Shown here: positions 44,901-55,500 of the stretch, in pieces
Layout: each line of letters opens with the position of its first letter
Position numbering within the stretch: the stretch's first letter is position 1
Assembly (NCBI GenBank): GCA_016490735.1
Contig: JAEMWC010001425.1
Location: forward strand, 28,501-92,500
DNA from: Pachyseris speciosa
Lineage: Eukaryota; Cnidaria; Anthozoa; Scleractinia; Pachyseridae
Reading direction: 5' to 3'
Length of the DNA: 64,000 nt
The notes under the pieces: generated by a model
Seen by the model: only the letters and a program-made list of their open reading frames with translations
Databases searched by the model: none
What the model was told of the DNA's origin: nothing
Made by a program: the position numbers and the translations under genes

Positions 44901-47900
44901 AAATAACAGTCTTGTTTTGTCTTCCAGAGTGGAGACACTTAACCCATGACAATACACTTTAATTTTGTTTTTTCTGCATCTGAGTATTACACATAGCTGT
45001 TACATTTTGTTGGTGGGTTAAGTGTACTTATTCTGTAAAAAGAAACAAGCTACTTCAACTTACTCACAAAGTGGTGGAAGTAAGTTACATAACGCACAGC
45101 ATACTCTAACGATATCATCCACAAGAGTAGTAGAGTTATAGGTAGTTCATTTGTCAAAATATGAAACCTTTTTACTCTTCCAATAGCTTGTTCAACATAT
45201 ATTCTAACATTTGCAATATTTGATGTCTTTCTGACATCTTAGGGTAACATTTGCATAGAGGCAGCACAGCTAGGTGGGATACATAATGTAGCCATTGACA
45301 TCATTAGGTCTTCTTTTATCTTGAATCCCCTGTCTGCCATTACTTTATCATATGGCTCTATGATGTTCAGAAAACCACAGTCTCTGACAATAAAGGCATC
45401 TGATGCCCTCCCCCATAGCTTTGGGAAACATAGGAAATTGCCCCTGTTGGAGTGATGGCTACTAGTACTTTACATGTGTAATGATACTTGTACTCACTCC
45501 ACAGTGCAGCAGCAAGGTTCAAAACCACTAGGGGTTTCTGTAAACTGTGACACTCAAAGCAATCTATTATGCATCTCACTTTTAGGAATAGTTTCTTGAA
45601 ACAAGTTGGCAAAGTGTTTTACTTGTCGTTTGCTTGGCCAAATGATTAAGATTGACAGCTCTTTGGACATCAATTTAATCCATGTAATAAATACACTGCT
45701 GACAGTAGTTGAAGAAACCATAAATCTGAATGCGAGATCTTCGTTAATGAGACCCAATTTCAACTTTATCATTGTCAGAAGGAATTCTTGTTCTAAGTCT
45801 AGCTTTAGTTCCGGTCCTGGGCCACATTTTGGCAAAACTATGCCAGGGTCACAATGGTCTTGAGGTGCTTCTCTTGCTGTCTGTTTTGGACCTCTCCAGT
45901 ACTGCATCAAAAATACATTTGAAGCACTTTGTTGAAGGTAGGCCTGTGAATGTTTTCACATCTGCTTCCCTTGAAATTTGCTCAAATCGCATTGGGACTC
46001 TTAAAGGTAAATCACTGTGTCTTTTGGCCACCTATGGACTTTCAATTCTTTTACGTGAGATCTCACAACCAGCAAGTTAGGAAATCGCTTGTCGTTATCT
46101 CAAAATCCTACACAACAACGAGCGTGTTTTGGCATGGTCAATGCATTTTTAAATCGCCGCCATTAGTTTGGCCGCGCGCCTGCCCCAGTGGTTTTGCACC
46201 CTTTACAAAATGGCGTCGATAACCTTGGATCGGTCTATTCCAGAGAACGCGTTATAATTCTGCTTAATACGATGTCACGGGTCAAAATGAAAATTACTAA
46301 GCACGATCAAAAGATAAGTTGCCTTTTTAGAAAATCAAACTTTTTCGCTCAGCACCATGACAAAAATAGCTTGTTGAAAAGCTACTGGCTTTATAACATA
46401 ACAGACATGGTTAAACCGTGAACTAATAGGAAGCTTTAGGCCCGGTTCAAACGCCGAACTTCTCATGTACCGAATCTAATGCAAATGAGAAAAATCTATT
46501 GTTTTCGCTCATTTGCATTAGGTTCGGCACATGAGAAGTCATCCTCGGAGACCCAGGGGCAGAGAGTAGGGTTGGGACGAAGATTCAGGACGAGCGAAAG
46601 TTTACAAGACGGACAGGAGAGCCCCTGGGAACATTTCTTTATCGGACTAGTTCCAGAAGCCATTGAAATACAGTTTTCTGATTGGGCGGAAACTTTCTGG
46701 CAAGGAATTTTTTTCTGCCCAATCGGCGATCAGCTTATATATCGCACACCTTTCGTGACTTCTTGTACCGAGCATCAAACGTCCAATCTGCTGTCAGCCA
46801 TATTTTCCATCGCTATATCGGCACTTCAAGGAAAATTGTGGTGGAAATGGGCCCACAAAACTCAGATATCGACAAAATCAACTTCTACTCAAGCAAAAAT
46901 CACTTGTAAGGAACTAGAAAAATCATGGTGAAGACCGATCGCAGGTATCGTAAACTTCATACGAAGAATTGTTGACAACTCGGCCACAATTGTTGTTGTT
47001 TGGTATGAGCTTTTGTTTTTCTCGTGTGTACTGACAGGCAGTTGGCCGCTCCTGAAACTTATCGGGGCGATGGAATTTCTGTTGCACAGGCCAGGCAAGT
47101 TTACCGATCGGGCGAGTGAAACGCAGCCGTTGAATTTTGTTTTGCTCACGAAATCGAACCGTCCACTGCTTACAATGGACTCAAAGTCGCGTCTCAGCTC
47201 AGCCGAGCTTAATTTCGAGAGAGACCTTGAAATGGCCTGAGAAAATCCAGTTGAAAATAATTTATCCGTAGTCGTGGTTGTCTCTCCATCCACTTATATT
47301 ATGACAATCATGAAAGACCAGGTTAAGTGGAAAAGATTAGGGGACGTAGTTCCTGGTGTGGTGGTCTATCTCTTATATCTGATGGTTAAATGCTCGGAGA
47401 TGTTAGCTGCACTAGCTACTCTAAAATCCGAGGATAAATAAAGTAATGTATGTATCTAAGGTCATTGGGCTGGAAAGCTGCTTTTGTGTGGAAAAGTGCG
47501 GAGGCCGAAATCACAAACCAATTTATCAAATCCAAACGAGTTTCCCAATATTCTGACATTCTCTTGCATACAGATGCCATTTTGACGTTGACGTGAGTTC
47601 AGATTATGCTTTTGAAATAGGTGATTACCTTGGCTATAGAGTAAGACTCGAATAGGAACTACTCCAGTGTTTTGGAGGGAAAGGAATGGAAAATGGCATG
47701 TATTATGTTAAGATGAAAACATTTTACAAAAATCATCACTCTTAGGAGTAGACACTTAATGTTTTCCTTACTATTGGTAGAGTTAGCATAATTTTTGAGA
47801 CCTTAGCAGATTTGTGGCAGATGTTTTGCATGGTAATTGGGGTACGATATTGACCTGATACCTTTTGTAGCATTACAGGGCTTGTGTTTAAGACTGACTT

Positions 47901-50887
47901 CTGTTTTGGGAAATTGTTTGTGTTTTGAGAAACTGTTTCGTGTCATGGGAAACTGATTTTTGTTTTGGTAAATTGATTTGTGATAGACCCTTTTGGGCCA
48001 CTGTAGAAAAGCAAAGTGAAAGACCAGCAGATAACAGATGGACAATTAAATTTTAAGAATAATTTTAAATTTTTTTGTACCCCCCTCTGAAACTGAGGGT
48101 ATAATTTCATCTTTGGTATACTCATTGGAAATTTCATTTAGTACAAGGTAGGCTTCTCCTGAAGTGCTGGCAGCTGGCTAAAAAGTGGCTTCTTTAAATT
48201 TTGAGCCACCTGCTTTTCAATGAAAAGTTTCCAACATTTTTGAAGGCTGTTTAAATTCTCATAAAAAATGCCACCTTCTGTTATATTCCAGTCAGCTACT
48301 CTAAAACCTAATAACAACTCTGAGTCCATAAGGCTTGTGACAAATAATCACTACAATATCCAAACAGATGACATTGGAAACTTGAATTTAAAGTTACATC
48401 TCACTATCAAAAAAACTTCTGAACAAACAAAAAATAAATGAAATAACAATCCCTTCTAGTTTTATTTTATTCGTATTTTATTGTTTTTTTTTGTGTTTCC
48501 ACTTTATCTAAAAGGGGATATCTTACTGAGAAGCTACTAAATTTTCTTGTTTGAGTGACCATGTTAACATATTTTTTTAATTGTATTCAGGTGATGGGTA
48601 TGGTTTGTGTGTAGTGTTCTTTAATTTGAAACCTACCTTAAAATAATTTAACTATACTATATGTAATTATAATAATTTAAATATATACTTAGCCATATCA
48701 TTGTATCAGCCTAACTGTTTGACACAGTGAACTGTATAGTTGAGAATGATTTGTCATTGAATAGGTGGTTATCGAGGGTCTTTCAGCACAAACACATTTA
48801 CACTATGTGAGGAACTGAAAACATTGTTCCTTAAGTAACTGAAAGCATTCTCTCATGTTTTAAAAATTGTCAAGGAAAAGGGCAGTGACAGGAAGAACCC
48901 ATTCCAAAATTGGTGTGGTCTCATGGGAGAATTCAAGTCCTTTCCTGGTGTACCATTGGCTTAGCAGTCACAGCAACTACAACTGTATCAGTTAAAAATG
49001 GAATTTAATAATTGTTATATTATGGATACACTTGGGCGTTTATAAAGACAAGAGTGCAAACAAGACACTAAACATCCTGTACCAACTTGTAAAGAACTTT
49101 ATCTGAAACTTTGCAACCTAAAAGATGCAGCACAGTCAACATAATGTAAATGTTTCCGGCAAGGTTTTGCAAAAGCCCACTCTAAAACATGTTTTTACAA
49201 CTTAAATTAACTTTTTAACTGAGCTCAGCACCACTGTGGTAAAAGAGTTCATGTAAAGCTTGTGCAAATTACCGTGCGTCTTGCATGTACAGTGCAACAC
49301 AATTAGCAATCATCAATACTGCAAGGCAATCTGCATATTTTATGCACACCTTGGGAAGTAAAGCATATTGGCCAACAGATACCAGTCAAAAATATGAAAT
49401 CAAAACATTGCAATAGATCAGAGTGGAACTGTACACTTTCTCTAAGGCCTTTTCGTGGTCTCTCTCGAAATTGAGCTGAGAAGGGTGATTGCAAGGTTCG
49501 ATTTCGTGAGCAAAATATCAAACCGCCGAGCTGCGTGCTTCTCGCGCGATCGGCAAACTTGTCTGGCCCGTGCAACAGAAATTTCATCGCCCCGAAGAGT
49601 TTCAGGAGTGGCCCACTGCCCGTACGTAAACCAGAGAAAAAAGCCCCAAGCAAACAACAATGATCCTAACCAGAGAAAGAGACCGAGTTACATGCTGGTG
49701 TTCGCGTGAAGTTTAGGATGCCTGCGGTCGGTCTTCATCTTGATTTTTCTAGTTCCTTACAAGTAATTGTTGCTTGAGTTCAATTTTAATTTGTGGATTT
49801 CTGGGTTTTGTGGGTCCCTTGCCGCCAAAATGTTCCTCGTAGGATAAATCTGTCGAACGAACGAGACAAGTGGAACCACTAAAAATATGGTCGACAGCAG
49901 ATTGACCGCTTACTTGTTGGTGTAAGGAGTCACGAAAGGAGTGCAATATATAAGCTGATCGCCGATTGGGCAGAAAAAAATTCCTTGCCAGAAAATTTCC
50001 GCCCAATCACGGAGCTGGATTTCAATAGCTTCTGGAACGAGTCCGATAAGGAAATGTTCCCAGGGGCTCTCCCGACTGTTTGGTAAACTTTCGCTCGTCC
50101 CGAGTCTTTGTCCCATCCCGACTATCTGCCCCTGGGTCTCCGAGGATGATGAGAAGTTCGACGTTTGAACCGGGCCTTAGCCCGACGACGGCGACGGTAA
50201 TTAAAACGTCACTTCAAAATATAACCCCTCGTTTTTGTAACGCTTTCGCTATTCTCGTTGCCGTTGCCGTCGTCGTTGCTAAAGCTCCCTTGTTAGTTGA
50301 AACCCGTCTTGAAACGTCAGTAGCATTTTCACGCGTAAGGCGTTGTGATTTGGCTATGAACTCAGTCCCATATATTGTTCTTGAGCGAAAGGATTATTTA
50401 ATGTGCGTCTTAACTCATATGCACTACCAAATGATCATGTAGGACATACCATAACATTATTTTTTTTACCATAGTGTTACCATTCAAGGCGACTTTCACC
50501 GCTGACAACGAAATGGAAATGTTTGCAGACGGGATTAGTCTTGGCAGAGACAACGGTAACTGGAAGATCCCGGATAGCTCTCTTGTACCAGGAGATACCC
50601 GAGTTATTTCAGTAGCGGGAAAGGACGCTGGTGGAGGATGGTTTGGTATACTAGGCTCCTTTTCCAACGGACTGGTGACTAATGAAAGCTGGAAATGCAG
50701 CGGTGTTTTATCTACCGGATGGAATTCCCCGGATTTTGATGACTGGCAGTGGCCTTTTGCAATTGTGACTAGAAACCATGGCGATTATCCATGGGGAAAT
50801 ATACCTGGTATAGCGAGCAACGCAAAGTGGATATGGGCTTCAGGCCAATACAAAGCGAATGTTTACTGCAGACTGAATCTGCAGTAA
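38995..50887 (+). CDS. Secreted PAN-EGF-Ser/Thr-galactose-binding-like protein (copy 2)
   Basis: Exons: 38995-39067, 39734-39996, 40267-40384, 41817-42359 and 50475-50887, giving 469 residues. Every boundary is GT-AG and the phases (1, 0, 1, 1) agree. Exon 1 is a signal peptide (MNTKLVVFLLLFSLIPAAG). Residues 25-112 form a PAN/apple-like domain with five cysteines. Residues 113-151 are one complete EGF domain with six cysteines. Residues 152-332 are a Ser/Thr-rich, probably O-glycosylated spacer. Residues 333-469 form a beta-sandwich domain (ATFTADNEMEMFADG, GGGWFGILGSFSNG, WKCSG...GWNSPDFDD, AKWIWASGQ) resembling galactose-binding-like folds. The combination suggests a secreted adhesive, mucus or lectin-like protein; the role is inferred. 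The last intron (8.1 kb) has been enlarged by transposons. The spacer exon is absent from copy 3. Confidence 0.82.
40686..40869. mobile_element. 184-bp MITE with TAAA target duplication
   Basis: Inverted ends ACAAATAGATTCCATGTTG of about 70 bp nearly meet in the middle. TAAA is present on both sides (40682-40685 and 40870-40873). It sits in intron 3 of gene copy 2. Confidence 0.85.
41153..41785. mobile_element. 633-bp inverted-repeat element in intron 3
   Basis: The left end AAAGCGATCTTCACACGACAAA and the right end (reverse complement AAGCGGCCTTCGCACGACAAA) are imperfect inverted repeats. TTCACACG-type motifs recur inside. The right end stops 31 bp before the Ser/Thr-rich exon, so the element now supplies sequence next to the acceptor. 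Confidence 0.6.
43216..43304 (+). CDS. Alternative last exon of gene copy 2
   Basis: An acceptor (TTTTGTTTTCTCCAG) is followed by 28 codons in phase 1, exactly the phase left by the Ser/Thr-rich exon, then TAA and an AAATAAA polyadenylation signal about 10 bp downstream. Using it would give a 361-residue isoform without the galactose-binding-like domain. The exon includes an 11-bp perfect hairpin (CCTCCCGTGCT at 43260-43270 with AGCACGGGAGG at 43281-43291). Copy 3 keeps the downstream flank but not this exon. Confidence 0.5.
43790..43975. mobile_element. Foldback MITE of about 190 bp
   Basis: Arms of about 60 bp (CTTTTTAGCTTGTAGATTTTG on the left, CAAAACTTACAAGCTAAAAGG on the right) share TTTTCCCAATGTAG inside. 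No coding capacity. Confidence 0.75.
43978..44100 (-). repeat. tRNA-derived SINE, minus strand
   Basis: On the minus strand the A box TAGCTCAGTTCGTTAGAGC and a B-box-like GTGTTCAAGCCCC are correctly spaced, followed by a non-tRNA body. It lies between the foldback MITE and the SAP/DDE transposon. Confidence 0.6.
44338..44775 (+). pseudogene. SAP-domain protein remnant
   Basis: Starts MPRQAKEKLEYQDFLNWTLT, continues after a frameshift near 44,417 with LALRGLKQTG and after another near 44,450 with KAELVARAFGAYELKAP, which is a SAP (SAF-A/B, Acinus, PIAS) DNA-binding helix pair. A basic coiled region follows (EEYQQRLKKHRI). Two frameshifts inside one domain show decay. Confidence 0.75.
45060..46050 (-). 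pseudogene. DDE transposase remnant (DDE_Tnp_4 type)
   Basis: Minus-strand fragments in order: FTGLPSTKCFKCIF; YWRGPKQTAREAPQDH; a helix-turn-helix segment LDLEQEFLLTMIKLKLGLIN and WIKLMSKEL; catalytic IIDCFE; AITPTGAISYVSQSYGG; RDCGFLN with VMADRGF (second Asp); and YVEQAIGR (Glu). All three catalytic acidic residues are visible. At least three frameshifts break it. Such two-gene elements (SAP or Myb-like protein plus DDE) are typical of the PIF/Harbinger superfamily. Confidence 0.8.
47330..47455 (+). repeat. SINE 3' fragment
   Basis: Matches the body of the SINE at 53,765-53,880 (GGGGACGTAGTTCC, GGTCTATCTCT, AAATGCTCGGAGAT, CTACTCTAAAATCCGAGG) and ends GTAATGTATGTATC. The tRNA-like head is missing. 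Confidence 0.85.
47460..49430. other. Centre of the foldback element, unassigned
   Basis: AT-rich with many short ORFs, none with a recognisable domain. Confidence 0.4.
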
Positions 50888-50889
50888 GT

Positions 50890-52430
50890 GTCTACGTACT
50901 TTATTTTGTAAACAAAAGTTCTGTTATCCAGTTTTGCTGAAGTTTTTGAGGGAATTAAACAAACTAAAGAACTCTTTTGGAAACTGAATCAGGCAAGAAT
51001 TTCAAAGAGACTTTACTTTTCATCTCAGTGAAACTCCTTCAGCAACAGTGTATCGTAAAGCTGCCCTAATTATGTATGCATGTGTTGAATTCACTATAAA
51101 AAGCAGTATTATATCAGATCTGCAAAGACTTTGAGCAATTTTAAAAGTACGATTGGTGTTCATCTATGTGGTTAGTTATTAATCAATTATTAAGTGATAA
51201 TATTGTAAGAAGCAAGCAATAACGGTTCGCTACAAAACCCCAATTATGTCTAGAAAAGCACATAAACTCTCCGTTTTATCCATTCCATTCGGTTTTATCT
51301 CTGATTTTTTTCGATTCAGTATTATCCCAGACTTTAGGCAACTCGTCATCGGTGCCGCCTCGTTGGCTGAGCATCAGGCGATATTTATATTCCGCGTCAT
51401 TTCGCAAGCTTATTGTGGGATCATGCAGGACTGTTCCAAAAAAATTAGGGGAGCAGCACTGCTCTTACTAGCATGTACGGTTATCAGGACACGATAATTA
51501 CATGAAAGACCCTTAATTATGGAAATGCTATAGATATTCTAAATAACTGATACATTTTGATCGATTTTGTTGTCACGAGATCATATCTGTAAACAAGAGC
51601 TCTATGAGCGTTTAGTCAGCGTACCGTCTGCATACTATCCGTTTGAAAATTGAAAATGGTTTGCTTTTGGGTTCGCACAAGGTCTTTTTGTTTACGTACG
51701 AGCAAAGCCCGTAAAGTGAGAGTTGCCATCGAGAGTGGTATTAAATATTATTTACCTCTTGAAAGTTTTAAATCAGTATAACTATCATACTGTCACGGCG
51801 TTCGTGTGATACATGAAACTTTCGATCCATCGACCGATAAACGCATGCGAGGCTTCCAATTTTTTTCTTACATTCGGCAAAGCGTTTTACGGAGAAAAAC
51901 TTTACTGGATTGAAATCTCCTCAACTTTAGAAAGATATGTGCGGGAAAATTTAGGTCTTTCGAAGTGGATTCTATAACCTTGAGCTCTCACTTGTGTAGG
52001 GTAGTGATGAAGATTTCGGATTACACATTAGCTTATGCAAATTTGTCTCACGGGTGAGTCACGTCGCTGAATGCTCTTGGTGATGTAATGCTTTGAACCT
52101 CAGACTACGTGATTTACTTTAAACCAACGAAAACACCAGCACTTGCCTTCTATTGTGCATTGGCCAATCAAACGACCGGCACGTGCGTGCTATTATACAT
52201 TTTGCTGCACAGAAAAAGGCAAAAATCTAACACGATTTATAACTCGGTATTCCGAGTTAAAAGTAGATATAAGAAACTTAAGTGAGCATGTTCATAAACG
52301 CATGGTGGGCTTACTGTATTGGTTAGTTTTTTAAAAACTTCTTGGTAGCAGGAGACAAACCTTACAAATGCCAAGGAAAAAAATTATAGATCACTTTATT
52401 TTTATTGTGCCAACATCAGTTACAGTGTAA
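50890..52430. other. 3' flank of gene copy 2, shared with copy 3
   Basis: Aligns in patches with 61,774-63,840 (for example CAGTGTATCGTAAAGCTGCC at 51,045 and 61,955, and CATGGTGGGCTTACTGTA at 52,302 and 63,744). No exon recognised. Confidence 0.6.
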
Positions 52431-53006
52431 AGGTGGGCCCACACGAGGGAACATGCAGGAACATGTTGCTGCAACTTGTAGCAGGGACAAAATCGTGTTA
52501 AGAACACACTGAGGGACATGTTGCAGGGATGTGTAGCAGGAACATGTAGCAGGGACCAAATCGCAGAGTTTGCACACTTGTGAAAAAGTTCCCGGGATAT
52601 GTTTCAGGGACATGTTGCAGGAACACATCCCCTCGGGTGCGTTGACACCTTTTTCACTCGTGCAACATGAATTTTGTGCAAAATGTGTCCCTGCAACATG
52701 TCGCACGGAGTTCAACTTGTTGAACTTCATGGGACATGTTGCGAGGACAAATTTTGCACAAAATTTATGTTGCACGAGAGAAAAAGTGTCAACACACACG
52801 AGGGGATGTGTCCCTGCAACATCTACCGGAGATATGTTCCAGTTACATTTTCGTGTGTATGAGCAAGTCGTGATCCTTCCCCTGATTCATGTCCCTGCTA
52901 CACGTCCCAGCTAGATAACCCCTAATGTTTACAGTTTATAAATATGTCCCTGCTACGTTTTGCAGCAACATGTTCCTGCAACAAATCCCCTCGTGTGGGC
53001 CCACCT
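52431..53006. mobile_element. 576-bp MITE with TAA target duplication
   Basis: Ends AGGTGGGCCCACACGAGGG / CCCTCGTGTGGGCCCACCT, flanked by TAA (52428-52430, 53007-53009). The interior is filled with the motif ATGTTGCAGGGAC in both orientations, giving ORFs on both strands that are not genes. The matching flank of copy 3 (about 63,841) lacks it. Confidence 0.9.
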
Positions 53007-53074
53007 TAAAGTACAGAGGTGAAGTCAAAATAAATATAGGCCTGTATAGTTCAACCACAAGACAAAAAAGTAGG

Positions 53075-54690
53075 AGTACAATAACTTTGTTAATTTTTTA
53101 CTAGAGAAGCGATTCCCTTCAGAATAACGAAACTTTCAAACAACCGCAGAAGAAAACCTCGGAAACATGGCCCATCCTCTCAACCGCCAGTGCAAAAATA
53201 TAGTATTTTGCAATAAAAATACTATAGCTGAAAGCCTGCCAATTAGTCGAACTATCGTGGCAACCGCATAAGATTTTAATTGAGTTTAACGAGATTTCTT
53301 CGTGTGTTTTTTCAAATCACCAAGCTTCAAACTGGTTTCAGAAGAAGGCTGTTTTGTTGCAGGAAATTAAAAGGTGGTTTAACGTTTGCTTCTCGCATTT
53401 GCAACGGAGGTGCAGAGGTTACTTTCTTTTATGCCATCTCGATATTAAGTCATTTGAGTAGGTACTATGTTCTGTAGAAATTTACACTGAAACATTTGAA
53501 GTCAACTTCTAACCGCCGACCGGTTAGCTCAGTGGTAGGGCACCGGACTAGTGTGCGGGAGGTCGGTGGTTCAAACCCCGGTCGGACCAACACTCAGGGT
53601 CTTTAAATAATTGAGGAGATAGTGCTGCCTTTGTAATAACATCTGCAAATGGTTAGACTTTCTAGTCTTCTCGGATAAGGACGATAAACTGTAGGCCCCG
53701 TCTCACAACTCTTCATAATTGATTCTGTGGGACGTAAAAGAACCCACACACTGTTCGAAAAGAGTAGGGGACGTAGTTCCCGGTGTGATGGTCTATCTCT
53801 CATCTGATGATTAAATGCTCGGAGATATTAGCTGCACAAGCTACTCTAAAATCCGAGGGTAAATAATGTGATGTATGTATGTATGTATGTATGTGAAAGG
53901 TAAGTTGTAGACCTTGCGGAGATCGTTTTTAGTGAAACCATGTCTCAAAGTCTTGCTTTCGCAGGATGGCGGCTATTATTTCCTCTCTACGATTTTGAAG
54001 TAGATTGCGCTTGTGGACAACTGATGTCAAGCGAGAGACGTCTGCAACGTTAGTTCAATTCTAATTTCTGATATTCGCTTTCCAGATGGGTGGAATGACG
54101 TACACTAGACGTAAAGGGCGCGTATTATAATTGAACATTACATTAAATTCCAATGGATTAAAAAAATAGTTGTGCTTGTTCAGCGCATCACGTATGCATA
54201 CGATATTACTCTCAAACCAATCTCGGCAAAACACTGGTTTCTTGTCGATCAAAAGGTACAGTTATTCCACAAAATTCCGTAACAATAGTTACCGTATTGT
54301 CATTTCTCTTAGACAAGAGCTTAAGCTCTTGCCAGTAGCTTAGAATTGTGCAGTAAACATTTGGAAGTCTTTCTAAGTTAAGGACTGAGGTCAGTTTTCC
54401 AATTGTAGCTTAAATGAGAAGGCGAGAACAAAGTTTCACCAAAAGTGGGCATTTATCTTCTGATATTCTTTCTTCTTAGTTTTATGTTCCTTCTCTTGTA
54501 AGTGGTGTAAGTATTGCAAATAATATAGGTATCGTATTGTAAGTAATGTAATTTCGTAAGTAGTATAAGTTACGTATTATAAGTAACTATCATATTGTCA
54601 GTAGTGTAAGTACCGCATTGTAAAGTTAGCGTAAATAATTGTAAGTAATATTCTTTTTGTGGAAATAAAGCAAAAAGGTTTTCAAAGAAA
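53075..54690. other. Insertion absent from copy 3, contains a SINE
   Basis: Copy 3 reads straight from GTAGGAGTA into TAATTACGCCGAG (63,910-63,930), whereas copy 2 has about 1.6 kb between the equivalent points. It includes the SINE at 53515-53895. No other ends or coding content were recognised. Confidence 0.5.
53515..53895 (+). repeat. tRNA-derived SINE
   Basis: Head with A box GGTTAGCTCAGTGGTAGGGC and B box GGTTCAAACCCC, the same body as 5852-6320, and a tail of ATGT repeats (53,874-53,893). Confidence 0.85.
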
Positions 54691-55059
54691 GAATATAATT
54701 ACGCGGAATACCTATGACTTATTTTTACTCGACTTAAATCTTACCCCCAAGATATTAATTGAGCTGGGTCCTCCACCGCCCATAAAGTAACTGTGCTGCT
54801 CCCAAAGTACCATTGATTCTTCGAAGAACTTTCGGTCTCCGTAGTCATCAACTTTTGACAGGGATTAGGTGGGGCAGCTTTACCCGAGTGACCAGACATC
54901 CCAGCCGCTAGTCACTCAGTCCCATTTCTTGTTGGCCAACAGAGACGCTCCTTTTTCCTGTTTCCCCCATACACCTCGGACTACGGAGCTCAATCTGCAA
55001 GAAGAGATCTAGATATTCGAGCAGGAAACACCTCATGCTCTCTATGATTTGGTTCAACT

Positions 55060-55500
55060 CACTTCTGCAGTTCATAATTATAATACTAGATATGCCACTA
55101 ATCACAACCTATATAGGCCACCTTCTGGTGTCTTTCCCTTAATACTTTTTAAAAAGAATACAAACCTCTGCTCCTAGACAGTGAATAAATTTCAATTATT
55201 ATAGCAATTATTATTATTGAATAAATTATTATTAAATAAAATTCAATTATAGCTCTATCTATCTTACCTATTTATCTGCCTTAAAAAGTGATAACCTATG
55301 TATATTCTGTAAATATACGCCCCTCACTAGTAACTGCACTGTGGTAGTGGCCAACTCGAAAGCTCTGCTCCTTTGGCCACTACGCACTATTCCAAATTAA
55401 TGCCTAATGTACATGTAAGCTAGCTTTGTTTCTCTTTTTACTTTTTTTTTCTATTCTTGTACACTAATATCATATAAGTGTGAATAAACTGAAACTTGAA
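55060..55500 (+). pseudogene. LINE 3' fragment
   Basis: HNYNTRYATNHNLYRPP (55,070-55,125) is the C-terminal motif of CR1/Jockey-like LINE proteins, also present in LINE A (HHYNTRYTAKKNLY). An AT-rich 3' UTR ends in GAATAAACTGAAACTTGAAAC near 55,500. The rest of the element is absent. Confidence 0.55.

Larger units (their letters stand above)
44112..46240. mobile_element. DNA transposon with SAP and DDE transposase genes (PIF/Harbinger-like)
   Basis: Terminal inverted repeats of about 70 bp (GAATAGACCGATCCAAGGTT...GCAAAACCACTGGGGC) at 44112-44185 and 46165-46240 enclose 2.1 kb. Two divergent coding remnants lie inside: a SAP-domain protein on the plus strand and a DDE transposase on the minus strand. 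Both have frameshifts, so the copy is dead. Confidence 0.85.
46439..50176. mobile_element. 3.7-kb foldback element with long TIRs and TTA target duplication
   Basis: The ends GGCCCGGTTCAAACG / CGTTTGAACCGGGCC continue inward as imperfect inverted arms of about 600-700 bp (46,550-47,240 against 49,430-50,130; both arms contain GGGCGGAAA.TTTCTGGCAAGG or its complement). TTA flanks both ends (46436-46438, 50177-50179). The arms yield matching pseudo-ORFs, but no transposase was recognised in the centre (47,460-49,430). A SINE fragment lies at 47,330-47,455. The whole element sits inside a MITE. Confidence 0.8.
46429..50289. mobile_element. MITE split by the foldback element
   Basis: The outer pieces GGAAGCTTTA (46429-46438) and 50180-50289 join to a roughly 120-bp MITE with ends GGGAGCTTTAGC and inner CGACGACGGC/GCCGTCGTCG repeats. 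Copy 3 of the gene has uninterrupted sequence at the matching place (61,165-61,180), confirming the insertion. Confidence 0.75.

Noticed and set aside
46479..47293. 150-codon and 134-codon ORFs
   Set aside because: They lie in the inverted arms of the foldback element and have mirror-image partners at 49,300-50,116; no domain.
49303..49653. 116-codon minus ORF
   Set aside because: Overlaps an inverted arm of the foldback element and matches a frame of the opposite arm near 47,000; not an independent gene.
52416..52914. Cysteine-rich ORFs on both strands
   Set aside because: They are translations of the repeated ATGTTGCAGGGAC motif inside a MITE whose empty site is visible in copy 3.
53515..53588. 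tRNA gene
   Set aside because: Same reasoning: head of a dispersed SINE with an ATGT tail.
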